Made by a program: the position numbers and the translations under genes. Shown piece after piece: positions 25,181 to 33,969 of a stretch of 34,005 nucleotides of DNA (within the stretch, counting starts at the first letter, position 1; every line of letters starts with the position of its first letter). This DNA comes from Myxococcales bacterium (GTDB lineage: Bacteria; Myxococcota_A; Polyangia; Polyangiales; Polyangiaceae): contig JAUVCD010000007.1 in NCBI GenBank assembly GCA_030590865.1, forward strand, positions 1-34,005, written 5' to 3'. The notes under the pieces were generated by a model. That model had not been told where the DNA came from. It ran no database searches and worked only from the letters and a program-made list of their open reading frames with translations.

Positions 25181-28100
25181 ATGGCTATGCTAGATCGCGC
25201 CTCGGCGCTTACTTTGGGATTGGTCGTCATCACGACCGCTGTGATGACGGTCGGTGCTTGCGGCCTGGCTGATGATGGCACCCTGGAGGGCTTCGTCTCT
25301 GACGATCCAAATCGGGGTGCGGTCGACGATGGCGATGGCAGTACGGGCTCGTCGTCCACGTCCTCTTCGTCAGGCGAAGGCGGGTCCAGCGCCGGCACTG
25401 GGGGTAGCGATCCTGGCGTTGAGCCGCAGGATCCCGAGAAGATCATCGCCGAGGCAGACATCGTCCAGCTTCACGATGACCTGCTCTACGCGCTGAGCGA
25501 GTACAGCGGCTTGAGCATCATCGATGTCTCGGTGCCCGACCAACTCGAGCTGGTGGGCCAACAGCAGCTGCCGGGCAGGCCCTTCGAGATGTACCTGCGG
25601 GACGGCACGATCTACGCCATGTTCGCCAGCTGGGGGCGCTACGTCGAGAGTGGGGACGGTTGGCAATGGGTCGAGATGAGCCATCTCGAGGCGCTGGACG
25701 TCACTGAGCCGGCTGCCATCGAATCGGTGGGCTCCTTCGACCTGCCCGGCTCCCTTGCTGACTCGCGCATGGTGGGTGACGTGATCTATGTCGTCACCTT
25801 CGAAGATGGCTACTGCTGGGAATGCGACGCACAGCCCAACACGACGGTCACGTCTCTCGCTGTCGCTGACCCGAGCAACGTGGCGGTGGTCGATGAGCTC
25901 GCCTTCACCGACCCTGACGGCAACGGCGGATCGTGGCGACGGAGCATCTCGGTGACGACCGACCGCCTCTATGTGGGCGGCATCGATTGGGGCGATGGCA
26001 CCGGCGGCACGAGCACCATCCAGGTCGTGGACATTTCGAATCCGACCGGTGCGCTCGAGCTCGGCGACTCGGTCCAGGTCGCTGGTCAGATTCGCAGTCG
26101 CTGGCAGATGTCGGAGTACGAAGGGGTGCTCCGGGTCGTATCCCAGCCCTGGGACCCAACGGTCAATCCGAGAGTGCAGACCTTCTCGATCGCCTCATCC
26201 TACGCGCTCAGCCCCCTGGGCGAGACCGAGCTGCTGTTGCCGCAACCGGAAGATCTGCGGGCCGTTCGGTTCGACGGGGAGCGGGCCTATGCCATCACCG
26301 CCGAGGTGGTGGTTGGCGATCCGCTCTACACCATCGATCTGTCCAATCCGGCGCAGCCCCAGATGGTGGGGATGCTCGAGATGCCAGGCTGGGTCTATCA
26401 TATCGAGCCGCGAGGTGACCGCTTGCTGGCTCTCGGTTTCGACGAGCAGAACCCGGAAGGGTCGCTCAACGTGTCGCTCTTCGACGTGTCCAACATGGCC
26501 GCGCCCACGCTCATGCGCCGGGTGGCCTTCGGAGGCAATTGGAGCGATTTTGCCGAGGATCAGGATCGTATCCACAAGGCCTTCAAGATCTTGCCGGAGC
26601 TGAACCTGGTGCTGGTGCCCTTCTCGGCCTGGGAATGGAACGACAATGGCTGCAGCAGCTACCACAGCGGCATCCAGCTAGTGGACTACCTGGACGATGA
26701 CATCGTGCTGCGAGGTGTGGCGCCGGTGCGCGGCGATGCCCGCCGCGCCTTCATGCACCAGGACAGGCTCTTCGCGATGAGTGACGAGCAGATCCGCACC
26801 TTCGACATCAGCAACCGTGACGCTCCGCAGAAAGCCGCTGAGCTGCTCCTCTCCGCTCATGTCAATCAGGTGGTGGTGCAAGGCGATCACCTGGTGCGAA
26901 TGGCTGCCGACTGGTGGACCAGCGAGCCCCGGCTCGAGGTCGTGACCGCCGCCGATCCCAGCTCGGCCGATCCCATCGGAGCCGTCGATCTGGGGCCGAT
27001 GCTCGCCACCGCCGAGGATGATGACAGCTGCTACCGCTGGAGCTACTGGGACGTCCGCCTCTACGCTCACGGTCAGAGCGTCTTCTTGGTGTGGCCGTCG
27101 TGGAACGACCAGACCGCCCGGGTGGCCGCCGTCGACCTGTCCGATCCGACCCAGCCGCGGCTAGGGCCCCATCTCGACGTGGCCGTCGATACCCACAGCT
27201 ACTACGGATACCACTGGAGCTACGCCCCCTCGCTGCTGGCGGTCGGCGACTCGGTAGCTCAGGTCGGCTCCACGCTGGCCTTCCTCAGGGTCCACACGAC
27301 ACTCGACGAATGGGGCTATCCCGACGCGCTACCGACAATCGGCACCAGCCACGGGGCGAGTCTGCGGGTCGTGGATCTGTCCAACGTGGACGAGCCCAAG
27401 CTCGCCGCAACGGTCACGTTGCCGGCAGGCGGTGGCCACACTGGCCTGACCGCTCAGGGCCACAGAGTGCTGCTGTCCCATTGGGAGCCGCTGCCGGGCC
27501 TGTCAGGGAAGGCTCGCTTCTATCTCGACCGGATCGATCTCTCCAACCCCAGCGCGCCGATCGCGCTTGCCCCGATCAACGTGCCAGGGTCGCTGGTGGC
27601 CTACGACCAACCATCGGCCAATCTGCTGACCGTGGACTATCAACGGGAGATCTTGCCCGACGTGTTGCGCACCACTTGCTACGAGACCTTCAGCCATGGC
27701 GCCCAGTTCTGGCCCCACGACGAGCAATGGTGGGAGACCGACGACTGGAACACCGTGCGCGGCCAGTGCTGGTTCATGCATCGCAAGCTGAAGCTCGTCC
27801 ACGTTGACGAGATCAACGGTACGGCCAGGCTGCTTGATGACCACCCGCTGCCTGACGACCTGTCCACCAGCCAGTGGCTCGTCGCCGATGACCGGGTGTT
27901 CTTCACGAGCAACCCCCAATACTATGACGATGCCGGTGACGAGAGCCTAGTGTGGGTGATTGGCGGGCTGAGGGCAGGGGAGCTGTTGGTTCACAACGAG
28001 GCCCTGGACGCGGCACCTTGGGCCTGGTGGCAGCCCATCGAAGCGGAGGGTCAGCGGTTGGTGGCCTGGACTTGGTCCGGCGGTATCGTCACGGTGGATG

Positions 28101-28249
28101 CCGGCGACCTCGATGACCTGGCGATCGAAACCCACGACACGGTGCCGTGGCGCATCTCGAGCGCTGAGATCGAGGGCGACCGCGCTTACCTCTCGCTCGG
28201 GTCCTACGGGCTGCGAGTGGTCGATCTCGACGGGGTGCCCGGCTCGTGA
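25181..28249 (+). CDS. Large beta-propeller surface lipoprotein
   Basis: This protein of about 1022 residues starts with a signal peptide ending VGAC (Cys27 lipidated) and a Ser/Gly/Thr linker (about residues 50-80). The rest is built of repeats of LVIVD/beta-propeller type: LEALDVTEPAAIESVGSF, IQVVDISNPTGALELGDS, LYTIDLSNPAQPQMVGML, RVVDLSNVDEPKLAATV, RIDLSNPSAPIALAPI and others. These are secreted beta-propeller domains (related to PF09826), usually binding or scaffolding; no catalytic motif is visible. ATG at 25181 is the preferred start because the signal peptide follows directly; GTG at 25163 would add six residues. The stop lies 2 nt from the stop of the convergent methyltransferase gene, without room for a terminator. 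Confidence 0.87.
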   Translation: MAMLDRASALTLGLVVITTAVMTVGACGLADDGTLEGFVSDDPNRGAVDDGDGSTGSSSTSSSSGEGGSSAGTGGSDPGVEPQDPEKIIAEADIVQLHDDLLYALSEYSGLSIIDVSVPDQLELVGQQQLPGRPFEMYLRDGTIYAMFASWGRYVESGDGWQWVEMSHLEALDVTEPAAIESVGSFDLPGSLADSRMVGDVIYVVTFEDGYCWECDAQPNTTVTSLAVADPSNVAVVDELAFTDPDGNGGSWRRSISVTTDRLYVGGIDWGDGTGGTSTIQVVDISNPTGALELGDSVQVAGQIRSRWQMSEYEGVLRVVSQPWDPTVNPRVQTFSIASSYALSPLGETELLLPQPEDLRAVRFDGERAYAITAEVVVGDPLYTIDLSNPAQPQMVGMLEMPGWVYHIEPRGDRLLALGFDEQNPEGSLNVSLFDVSNMAAPTLMRRVAFGGNWSDFAEDQDRIHKAFKILPELNLVLVPFSAWEWNDNGCSSYHSGIQLVDYLDDDIVLRGVAPVRGDARRAFMHQDRLFAMSDEQIRTFDISNRDAPQKAAELLLSAHVNQVVVQGDHLVRMAADWWTSEPRLEVVTAADPSSADPIGAVDLGPMLATAEDDDSCYRWSYWDVRLYAHGQSVFLVWPSWNDQTARVAAVDLSDPTQPRLGPHLDVAVDTHSYYGYHWSYAPSLLAVGDSVAQVGSTLAFLRVHTTLDEWGYPDALPTIGTSHGASLRVVDLSNVDEPKLAATVTLPAGGGHTGLTAQGHRVLLSHWEPLPGLSGKARFYLDRIDLSNPSAPIALAPINVPGSLVAYDQPSANLLTVDYQREILPDVLRTTCYETFSHGAQFWPHDEQWWETDDWNTVRGQCWFMHRKLKLVHVDEINGTARLLDDHPLPDDLSTSQWLVADDRVFFTSNPQYYDDAGDESLVWVIGGLRAGELLVHNEALDAAPWAWWQPIEAEGQRLVAWTWSGGIVTVDAGDLDDLAIETHDTVPWRISSAEIEGDRAYLSLGSYGLRVVDLDGVPGS

Positions 28250-28251
28250 GG

Positions 28252-29310
28252 TCAGCCGCGAGGTGACAGTCTGCCTTTCAGGTCGGTTTGGCCGCCGACG
28301 TCGGGCGTGGGATGGCACCGGTCACGGACGGGGTCGTAGAGCAGGCGGCATGAGAAGCCGATGTTGCCCTGAGCGCGCATCTCGTCCCAGCTGGTCACGT
28401 AGTAAGAACATCGGTTGTTGAGGCAGACGTAGACGAAGTCGAGATCCCACTCCAAGAAGGGCGACTGCTCCAGATCGAGCTTGGTGAACGGTTCTTGGCA
28501 GTAGGGACACGCGAGGGTCTTGCTGAGCTGTTGCTTGCGTCGAGCCAGTTCATCGGGATCGACGGGATCGCCGAGCTCAGAGGGGATTTCGGGTCGGGGT
28601 GGCCGGTCGCCGGAGCCGCCACGTTTGTCGGCATAGACGGCAAAGACAGGGTCGCTCGGGATCCCCCGTTCAGCATAGTGGTCGTCTGCCGACCGGACTT
28701 TCCCCTGGGAGCTGAATATTTGCGGCTTGTGGTAGGCCTCGGTGACGTGGGTGAAGTAGTCCTCCACCAACCACACCCGCTCCTTCTCCGTCGAATCGCA
28801 CCAGATCTTCACAGCCTTGGTCGAGAACATTCGGTTGGAGAGGATCACGAGGTGCAAGCCGCCGGGCTTGAGCACCCGCGCGACCTCGGCGAAGACCTCG
28901 ACGGGCTTGGTCAGATATTCGACCGAGACGGTGTTCAGCACTACGTCGAAGGTCTCGTCCTCGAAAGGCAAACAGGGGTCACGATTGAGGTCCTGGACGA
29001 CCCGCTCGTCGAGGGCTGGGTTGCGCTCGAGCTCGACGGCGTTGAGCCCGAGACCCACCACCTTGCCAGGGGTCAGGCTCTCAGGCAGGTGGCTGTCCAG
29101 GCTGGCCATCAGGTCGAGGATCGCCGGCTGCGGCTCGACGACCAAGGTAGCGATGACTCGCTGGACTGTAGCCAGAGCGATCGGGTCGAGATGGGCGACT
29201 AGGCGCGGCTTGCGATAGAAGACGCCGTCGTCGTCTTGGTCCTCCCGTGAGAAGGATTCTGGTCCAAGGGTGTCGTAGAGCCGCTGGGAAAAATGGATTG
29301 CTACGGTCAT
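28252..29310 (-). CDS. SAM-dependent methyltransferase with C-terminal zinc ribbon
   Basis: This 352-residue protein contains a class I methyltransferase core: motif I-like ILDLMASLDSHLP (64-76), a GLNAVELERN segment (88-97), DLNRDPCLPFEDETFDVV (108-124) and EVARVLKPGGLHLV (142-155), the usual motif II-III. Residues 268-301 (Cys268, Cys271, Cys296, Cys301) form a zinc ribbon of the CPYC/CxxxxC kind. Substrate is not predictable; the ribbon could contact RNA, DNA or protein. ATG at 29310 has GGAG 9 nt upstream and is preferred to the TTG at 29331. The gene is divergent from xthA over a region containing three spaced AGACAA repeats. Confidence 0.85.
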   Translation of the reverse strand: MTVAIHFSQRLYDTLGPESFSREDQDDDGVFYRKPRLVAHLDPIALATVQRVIATLVVEPQPAILDLMASLDSHLPESLTPGKVVGLGLNAVELERNPALDERVVQDLNRDPCLPFEDETFDVVLNTVSVEYLTKPVEVFAEVARVLKPGGLHLVILSNRMFSTKAVKIWCDSTEKERVWLVEDYFTHVTEAYHKPQIFSSQGKVRSADDHYAERGIPSDPVFAVYADKRGGSGDRPPRPEIPSELGDPVDPDELARRKQQLSKTLACPYCQEPFTKLDLEQSPFLEWDLDFVYVCLNNRCSYYVTSWDEMRAQGNIGFSCRLLYDPVRDRCHPTPDVGGQTDLKGRLSPRG

Positions 29311-29366
29311 GATCACTGACTCCGAAACCAAACGCCCCTCTCTTACGCGACTTCTGGAGCGCTGCC

Positions 29367-29411
29367 AGACAATTTACCGTCAGACAACCTGCCCGAAGAC
29401 AATCTGTGTCC
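29367..29411. repeat. Three 15-bp-spaced AGACAA direct repeats
   Basis: AGACAA starts at 29367, 29382 and 29397, exactly 15 nt apart, with a following YYTR (AGACAATTTACC, AGACAACCTGCC, AGACAATCTGTG). The array lies 57-101 bp upstream of the methyltransferase start in the shared intergenic region. It could be an array of regulator sites. Confidence 0.6.
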
Positions 29412-29547
29412 GTTTCGCACAAAGGGAAGGGCATAGCCGCCTGGCGGGGCAAGACGGCCACTGGCAAGCGTCCGCCAAAGGCGTTTAGGTGCAGAACGTC
29501 ACCACGGGGCCTTGGCACGCATGGCGCTGCCAGGTTAGGGAGCTGCC

Positions 29548-30348
29548 ATGCCCAAGCTGCGTATCCTGTCATGGAACATCAACTCGGTACGCCTGCGGAT
29601 CGACTCGCTGCGGCGATTGGTGCGCAAGCTGGAGCCTGACGTGGTCTGCCTTCAGGAGATCAAGGTGCAAACGGATCTGTTTCCGCGCCAAGCTTTGGAA
29701 CGGATGGGGTTTTGTGGGGGAGCGATTGTCGGACAAAAGGGCTACCACGGCGTGGCGACCTTCTGCCGCGAGCCCCTGGATGACCATTGGTCCAAGGCGA
29801 TAGGTCGCTCCAAAGATGCTCGCCACGTGGCGGTGACCGTCCAGGGAGTGGAGATCCACAACATCTACCTGCCGGCGGGCGGTGACCTGCCCGATCCGGA
29901 GCGTAACCCAGCCTTCAAGGCCAAGCTCGAGTTCATGAGAGCCCTGGCCCGGTGGACCAAGCAATGGCCGGCCCGGGCCACGGCGAGGCGCGTCCTGGTC
30001 GGTGACCTCAACGTGGCGCCTTTGGAGACTGACGTGTGGTCCCATCAGAAGCTGAAGCGGGTGGTCACCCACAGCCCGGTCGAGGTGGCTCACCTCGAGA
30101 TGATGCAGCGGGCTCACCGATGGGTGGACGTGGCCCGCACTGTGGTGCCGCCCGACCAGCCGCTCTACACCTGGTGGAGCTATCGATCCCCTGACTGGCG
30201 GCGGCAAAACAAGGGCCGGCGGCTCGACCACATTTGGGTCAGCCCGGCCTTCAGCGAGAGCATCGTCGATTTCAGCGTGGCCCGTGACGTGCGGGGCTGG
30301 AAACGGCCGTCGGACCATGCACCGGTGTTGGCCACCCTTCAGCTGTGA
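29548..30348 (+). CDS. xthA: Exodeoxyribonuclease III
   Basis: This 266-residue AP endonuclease/3'-exonuclease of base-excision repair has the full EEP active site: WNINSVR with Asn10, LQE with Glu37, NIYLPAGG (Tyr107 region), GDLNVAP (Asp153, Asn155), YTWWSYR, RLDHIW (Asp227, His228) and PSDHAPV (Asp256, His257). Length is normal. GGGAG lies about 7 nt before the ATG. It repairs abasic sites and oxidised 3' ends in the cytoplasm. It is transcribed alone, divergent to the methyltransferase and convergent to a kinase. Confidence 0.96.
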   Translation: MPKLRILSWNINSVRLRIDSLRRLVRKLEPDVVCLQEIKVQTDLFPRQALERMGFCGGAIVGQKGYHGVATFCREPLDDHWSKAIGRSKDARHVAVTVQGVEIHNIYLPAGGDLPDPERNPAFKAKLEFMRALARWTKQWPARATARRVLVGDLNVAPLETDVWSHQKLKRVVTHSPVEVAHLEMMQRAHRWVDVARTVVPPDQPLYTWWSYRSPDWRRQNKGRRLDHIWVSPAFSESIVDFSVARDVRGWKRPSDHAPVLATLQL

Positions 30349-30352
30349 GGCT

Positions 30353-30379
30353 GCCGAGCGGTGCCCGCTGCGCCTCGGC
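30353..30379. terminator. Bidirectional hairpin between convergent genes
   Basis: GCCGAGCG (30353-30360) pairs with CGCCTCGGC (30371-30379) with one bulged C, filling the 32-nt gap between the xthA and kinase stop codons. It lacks T-runs; Rho-dependent or weak termination is likely. Confidence 0.4.
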
Positions 30380-30380
30380 G

Positions 30381-31241
30381 TCAGGCCAGACCGACCCCGC
30401 GACGCAGGGCGGCGGCCATCTCCTTGGCTGATCCCCAGCGATCCTCCCGGTTCTTGCACAGCGCTCGGTCGACCACGTCGATGAGCCCCGCCGGCAGGTC
30501 GTCCCGCAGCGTGGCCAGAGACGGCGTGTCGTTCTGGACGATTTGTAGCAGCACGTCGAAGGTGTCCTCACTGTCGAAAGGCAGCATCCCGGAGAGCGCC
30601 TCGAACAAGAGGACGCCTACTGACCACAGGTCGGCCCGACCGTCCACGTCATCGGCTCGCGCTTGCTCAGGACTCATGTACTGGGGGGTTCCCACCGTCA
30701 GCCCATCGGCGGTCAGCTCCATGGCCGACTCGTTCAGGGTGATGATGCCGAAGTCGACCAACCTGACGTGCAGGCCGCCAAACTCGTCGTGGAGCAGCAG
30801 CACGTTGGCGGGCTTGACGTCTCGATGCACCAGGCCAACGGCGTGCACCGCCCCCAGCGCATCGAGCAGTTGAAGCGCAATCTCGAAGACCTCCGGAAGG
30901 CCCAGGGCACCGGCCTCCGAGGCCTGCTGCATGTCCTGCCCGTGCAGAAACTCTTGCACCAGATAGGGGCGCCCACCCTCAGTGGTGCCTGAAGCGATGA
31001 AGGCCACAATCCCGGGGTGACGGATCCGTTGGGCCGCCTGGGTCTCACGGAAGAAGCGGGACAGGTGTTCCTCAGATCCGAGCAGATCGGCGTGGAGCAA
31101 CTTCACCGCGACCCGTTGGTTTACGATCTGGTCGCGGCCTTCGTATACGGTGCCCGAAGCGCCGTCACCCAGCAGCCTGAGCAGCTCGTAGCGTCGCCCA
31201 ATGACGCGACCGATATCTGAAGCGTTCTTCATTGTGGACAC
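30381..31241 (-). CDS. Minimal Hanks-type Ser/Thr protein kinase
   Basis: This 286-residue protein is almost only a kinase domain: GDGASGTVYEG loop (25-35), Lys47, HRDVKPAN (139-146), DFG (163-165), GTPQYMSPEQ and RADLWSVGVLLFE. All catalytic residues are intact. There is no transmembrane segment or C-terminal sensor, in contrast to most bacterial kinases of this class, so it would be soluble. The start is either GTG 31241 or ATG 31232 (three codons later); neither has a ribosome site. It is convergent with xthA and divergent from the LamG lipoprotein gene. Substrates are unknown; an FHA protein is encoded 19 kb upstream, but no link is shown. Confidence 0.93.
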   Translation of the reverse strand: MSTMKNASDIGRVIGRRYELLRLLGDGASGTVYEGRDQIVNQRVAVKLLHADLLGSEEHLSRFFRETQAAQRIRHPGIVAFIASGTTEGGRPYLVQEFLHGQDMQQASEAGALGLPEVFEIALQLLDALGAVHAVGLVHRDVKPANVLLLHDEFGGLHVRLVDFGIITLNESAMELTADGLTVGTPQYMSPEQARADDVDGRADLWSVGVLLFEALSGMLPFDSEDTFDVLLQIVQNDTPSLATLRDDLPAGLIDVVDRALCKNREDRWGSAKEMAAALRRGVGLA

Positions 31242-31468
31242 AAGCGTTCAGAATCACCGGAGCCTAGCGGATGGCCTCGTCCAATGCCACGAGGAGCGGT
31301 GTCGCTGGGCCGGGTCTCGCCGGTCGGCCAGGGGTGCTGCCAGATCACCGGCCCATGTTAAGCTGCATCACGGGGTAACGGGTTGCCCGACCCAGGGCCC
31401 GTCCGACCGACCTTGCTCCATGACCTATCGCCTGCCACCTCGACAGGCACCTAGCCCAGGACGTCCTG

Positions 31469-32512
31469 ATGACTTCACCGGACCAACCCAACCCCCGCCT
31501 GCCCCTGCTGCGCCTCATGGCTTGGGCCGCTCTCTGTTGCTTGCTTCCGCTCGGCTGCGTCGCCCTGGCGGGGATGGACAACGACTATGTCGTGGGTGAC
31601 ACCGGCACTGGCGGCTCGAGCACCAGCGGCACCGGCGGAAGCGCTAGCGGTACTGGCGGAAGCGCTAGCGGCACCGGCGGAAGCGCCAGTGGTACCGGCG
31701 GAAGCTCGAGCGGCACCGGCGGAAGCTCGAGCGGTACCGGCGGAAGCTCGAGCGGCACCGGTGGCAGCACCAGCGGTGGGCCTCCCAACTTGGTCAATGG
31801 CAACCTCATCGTCCGCTACTTCATCGATGAAGGCTCGATCGGCCAGCCCACCAAGGATTTGCTCGATTCGGCACCCAATCCGCTGAACCTAGTCATCGAC
31901 TTCGATGGGACGAACCTCGGTTACACCGAGGTCAATGGCAATCGGGGGCTTCATTGGACCACTGCGGGCACCAATGCGCGGGCCTCTGTCTTGGCCACCA
32001 ACACCAAGATTCAGGCCGCCCTCAACGGCTCGGGTACGGCCACCATGGAGCTGGTCATCGACGTCGACAGCGCTGGCGGTAGCGAGGCGCGGCTCAGCCA
32101 CATTGGTGCGGGCACCGAAGAGGGCTTTTTTACCCTCGGCTGGGACAACAGCAACGTTCAGTACTGGATGAACGGGGCCTACAACGTGGGCCGCTGGAAC
32201 GTGTCACTCAACACGCTGGGCCGGGTGGTGCTCCACCTGGTGGTCGAGATCCTTCATGGGGATATGACGCAGCGCACCCGGCTCTACGTGGACGGCGTGT
32301 TGATCACCCCCAACAGCGCCCCGATGTTCCCAGGCACCAACACCCCCTTCATGTCACCTGCAGGCAGGCACTACGTGCTCGGCAACCGGGAAATGGGCGG
32401 CCGGTCGTTCCAGGGCACGCTCTACTACGCCGCCATGTACGCCGGCGCCCTCAGCCAGGGCGATATTTCCCAAAACGCCTCGGAGCTGCTGGCCAACGAC
32501 GACGGCTTCTGA
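31469..32512 (+). CDS. LamG-like lipoprotein with Ser/Gly/Thr repeat stalk
   Basis: This 347-residue secreted protein starts with a hydrophobic signal ending PLGC (Cys30). After a short stretch comes a 57-residue stalk made of eight TGGSxSG units. Residues about 110-347 resemble a concanavalin A/LamG jelly roll: an ARASVLATNTKIQ strand, ATMELVIDVDSAGG, RLYVDGVLI and a terminal LYYAAMYAGALSQGDI, typical of LamG domains, which often bind glycans. ATG at 31469 has AGGA 7 nt upstream. It is likely an outer-surface protein; glycan binding is inferred from the fold. Together with the propeller and Cys-rich lipoproteins it makes three stalked lipoproteins in 9 kb. Confidence 0.8.
   Translation: MTSPDQPNPRLPLLRLMAWAALCCLLPLGCVALAGMDNDYVVGDTGTGGSSTSGTGGSASGTGGSASGTGGSASGTGGSSSGTGGSSSGTGGSSSGTGGSTSGGPPNLVNGNLIVRYFIDEGSIGQPTKDLLDSAPNPLNLVIDFDGTNLGYTEVNGNRGLHWTTAGTNARASVLATNTKIQAALNGSGTATMELVIDVDSAGGSEARLSHIGAGTEEGFFTLGWDNSNVQYWMNGAYNVGRWNVSLNTLGRVVLHLVVEILHGDMTQRTRLYVDGVLITPNSAPMFPGTNTPFMSPAGRHYVLGNREMGGRSFQGTLYYAAMYAGALSQGDISQNASELLANDDGF
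31607..31777 (+). repeat. 21-bp coding minisatellite
   Basis: A first 24-nt unit (31607-31630) and seven 21-nt units (31631-31777) encode TGGSASG, TGGSSSG and TGGSTSG. Neighbouring units are nearly identical in DNA (for example ACCGGCGGAAGCTCGAGCGG), so expansion or contraction by slippage is likely. Confidence 0.92.
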
Positions 32513-32726
32513 GACGGGGCGGACCACGACTCAGGGTCCGACCGGCCCGACCTCTTCGAAGGTGTCCGGCGGTTCGGGCTCGACTGCCGGACTGGTACCG
32601 GTGAGCAGGGGCGGTGGCTGCAGGGCCGAGCTCAGCACTTTGCAGACGTCCTCGTGCTCCTCGCACCCGCAGCCGTTGCCACCACGCCCAAGAGGCTCCC
32701 ATGCCGCCGGCGATTGCCATGCCTCT

Positions 32727-33734
32727 TCATAGGCAGCACACGGTCTGGCTGATCGTCGTAGGGGTGGGCAGCGTCGTCCCACCGGCGGCCTGGCAGCTAC
32801 CTGGACTAGTAATCTCTGCCCGGCCTGACTGGGGCGGTGGGTTGCTGATGTCGTCGCAAGCGACGTCGCTGCTAGGCATGAAGTAGCTCCCTGCGCAGAC
32901 CGCATCGTTGAAGTGCAGGTTCAGGCGGCAGCTCACCCCTTGGGCCGAAGCGCAGCTGCAGGGATTGCAGAAATCGTCGCTGGCATAGACCTTGTGGGAT
33001 TCGGAAAACCCGTCAGGACACGAGACGTCTCCGGCCCGGGCCACGCAGAGCTTCTCATCCCAGCCGTTTCCGGCGACGGGCAAGCAGCCATCACTACAGC
33101 TCGAAGGGGCCGGGCACAGCGCTACAAATGTGCCGTCGGCCACTGATGGCTTGCCCACCGGGGTGCAGGAGCCGCTCGGTTGGAAGGTGAGGTTCAGCGC
33201 CACCCAGCTCGTTGGGTTGGAGATGGCTTTGCAGCTCTGAGTGTCGAACTCGAGGTCGAGCCCGGAATTAGCGCAGGGGTTGTTGCTGAAGAATTGGGCG
33301 GACACCGGGCAGCTAGCGTTGGAGGTGGGGCACTCGCAGAGGGGGCACTCGACCCCGCTGGTGTCAGTGCTTCCCTCTTGGATGGCACTGACACATGACG
33401 GCGCAGCGCTCTGGGTACCGGTATAGAGCTGCACCCTGGTGTCCCAGCCGGAAAGATCGGGCAAACCGGGGCAGTCGCCATCGTCTCGGAAGCAGCGGCA
33501 GCCGTCGGTGGTGGTGCTGCATGGATCGTCGTTGCCACCTAGGCTGGTCGTCGTGCCACTGCTCGTCGAGCCACCGACACCGGAGGTGGACGAGGTGGTG
33601 TCGTAGCTCAGATCGTCGACACCGAAGAGGGTGTTGCATCCCAGCGACCCACTCCAGGCAATGGCGACGGCTGCGCCACCGACGGTCAGCCGGCGGCATC
33701 GCGGTGACCGGATGAGCCGCAGCTGGGGGGGCAT
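32727..33734 (-). CDS. Cys-rich lipoprotein of unknown function
   Basis: This 335-residue protein has a basic N-terminus, a hydrophobic segment and SLGC (Cys33), followed by NTLFGVDDLSYD, a start seen often in myxobacterial lipoproteins, and a Thr/Ser/Gly linker. The mature part has about 25 Cys in motifs such as CRCFRDDGDC and CPLCEC, implying many disulfides. No known domain was identified. It was probably exported and oxidised. The ATG at 33734 is the first in frame before the signal. It is convergent to the LamG gene across 214 nt that hold only a weak hairpin (GTCCGGC 32564-32570 / GCCGGAC 32586-32592). Confidence 0.78.
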   Translation of the reverse strand: MPPQLRLIRSPRCRRLTVGGAAVAIAWSGSLGCNTLFGVDDLSYDTTSSTSGVGGSTSSGTTTSLGGNDDPCSTTTDGCRCFRDDGDCPGLPDLSGWDTRVQLYTGTQSAAPSCVSAIQEGSTDTSGVECPLCECPTSNASCPVSAQFFSNNPCANSGLDLEFDTQSCKAISNPTSWVALNLTFQPSGSCTPVGKPSVADGTFVALCPAPSSCSDGCLPVAGNGWDEKLCVARAGDVSCPDGFSESHKVYASDDFCNPCSCASAQGVSCRLNLHFNDAVCAGSYFMPSSDVACDDISNPPPQSGRAEITSPGSCQAAGGTTLPTPTTISQTVCCL

Positions 33735-33784
33735 GTCAGCATCATAACCGACGCAGAGCTGGCGAACGAGCCGACGCGGGGATC

Positions 33785-33818
33785 GCTCTCGGCTCTCGGC
33801 TCTCGGCTCTCGGCTCTC
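33785..33818. repeat. Heptamer tandem repeat (GCTCTCG)n
   Basis: Four perfect copies of GCTCTCG (33785-33812) and a partial fifth follow the start of the Cys-rich lipoprotein gene. The period of seven is close to exact. It lies in non-coding DNA 60 bp upstream of a long inverted repeat. Confidence 0.9.
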
Positions 33819-33877
33819 TCGATCCTCGTTTCACTCGAATCTCGGGACAGCGCAGGTCGTGCTCACTGGAGCTTCGG

Positions 33878-33967
33878 GGCCTCCATCGGTCGCCGGGTTT
33901 GCTGCGAGGGCGACTGAACGCTGGGGGCGAGGTCGCCTTCTCGCAAACCCGGCGACCGATGGAGGCC
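33878..33967. repeat. 25-bp perfect inverted repeat
   Basis: Arm 33878-33902 (GGCCTCCATCGGTCGC followed by CGGGTTTGC) is the perfect reverse complement of 33943-33967. Inside, GGCGAC and GTCGCC pair again, with GAG/CTC and small bulges, leaving a 17-nt loop. The right arm contains GGAGG, the ribosome site of the next gene. The structure could fold in DNA or RNA and hide that site. Confidence 0.93.
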
Positions 33968-33969
33968 AG

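Noticed and set aside
31201-31599. Open frame overlapping the LamG gene start
   Set aside because: It is out of frame with the signal peptide of the lipoprotein and has no ribosome site or recognisable domain.
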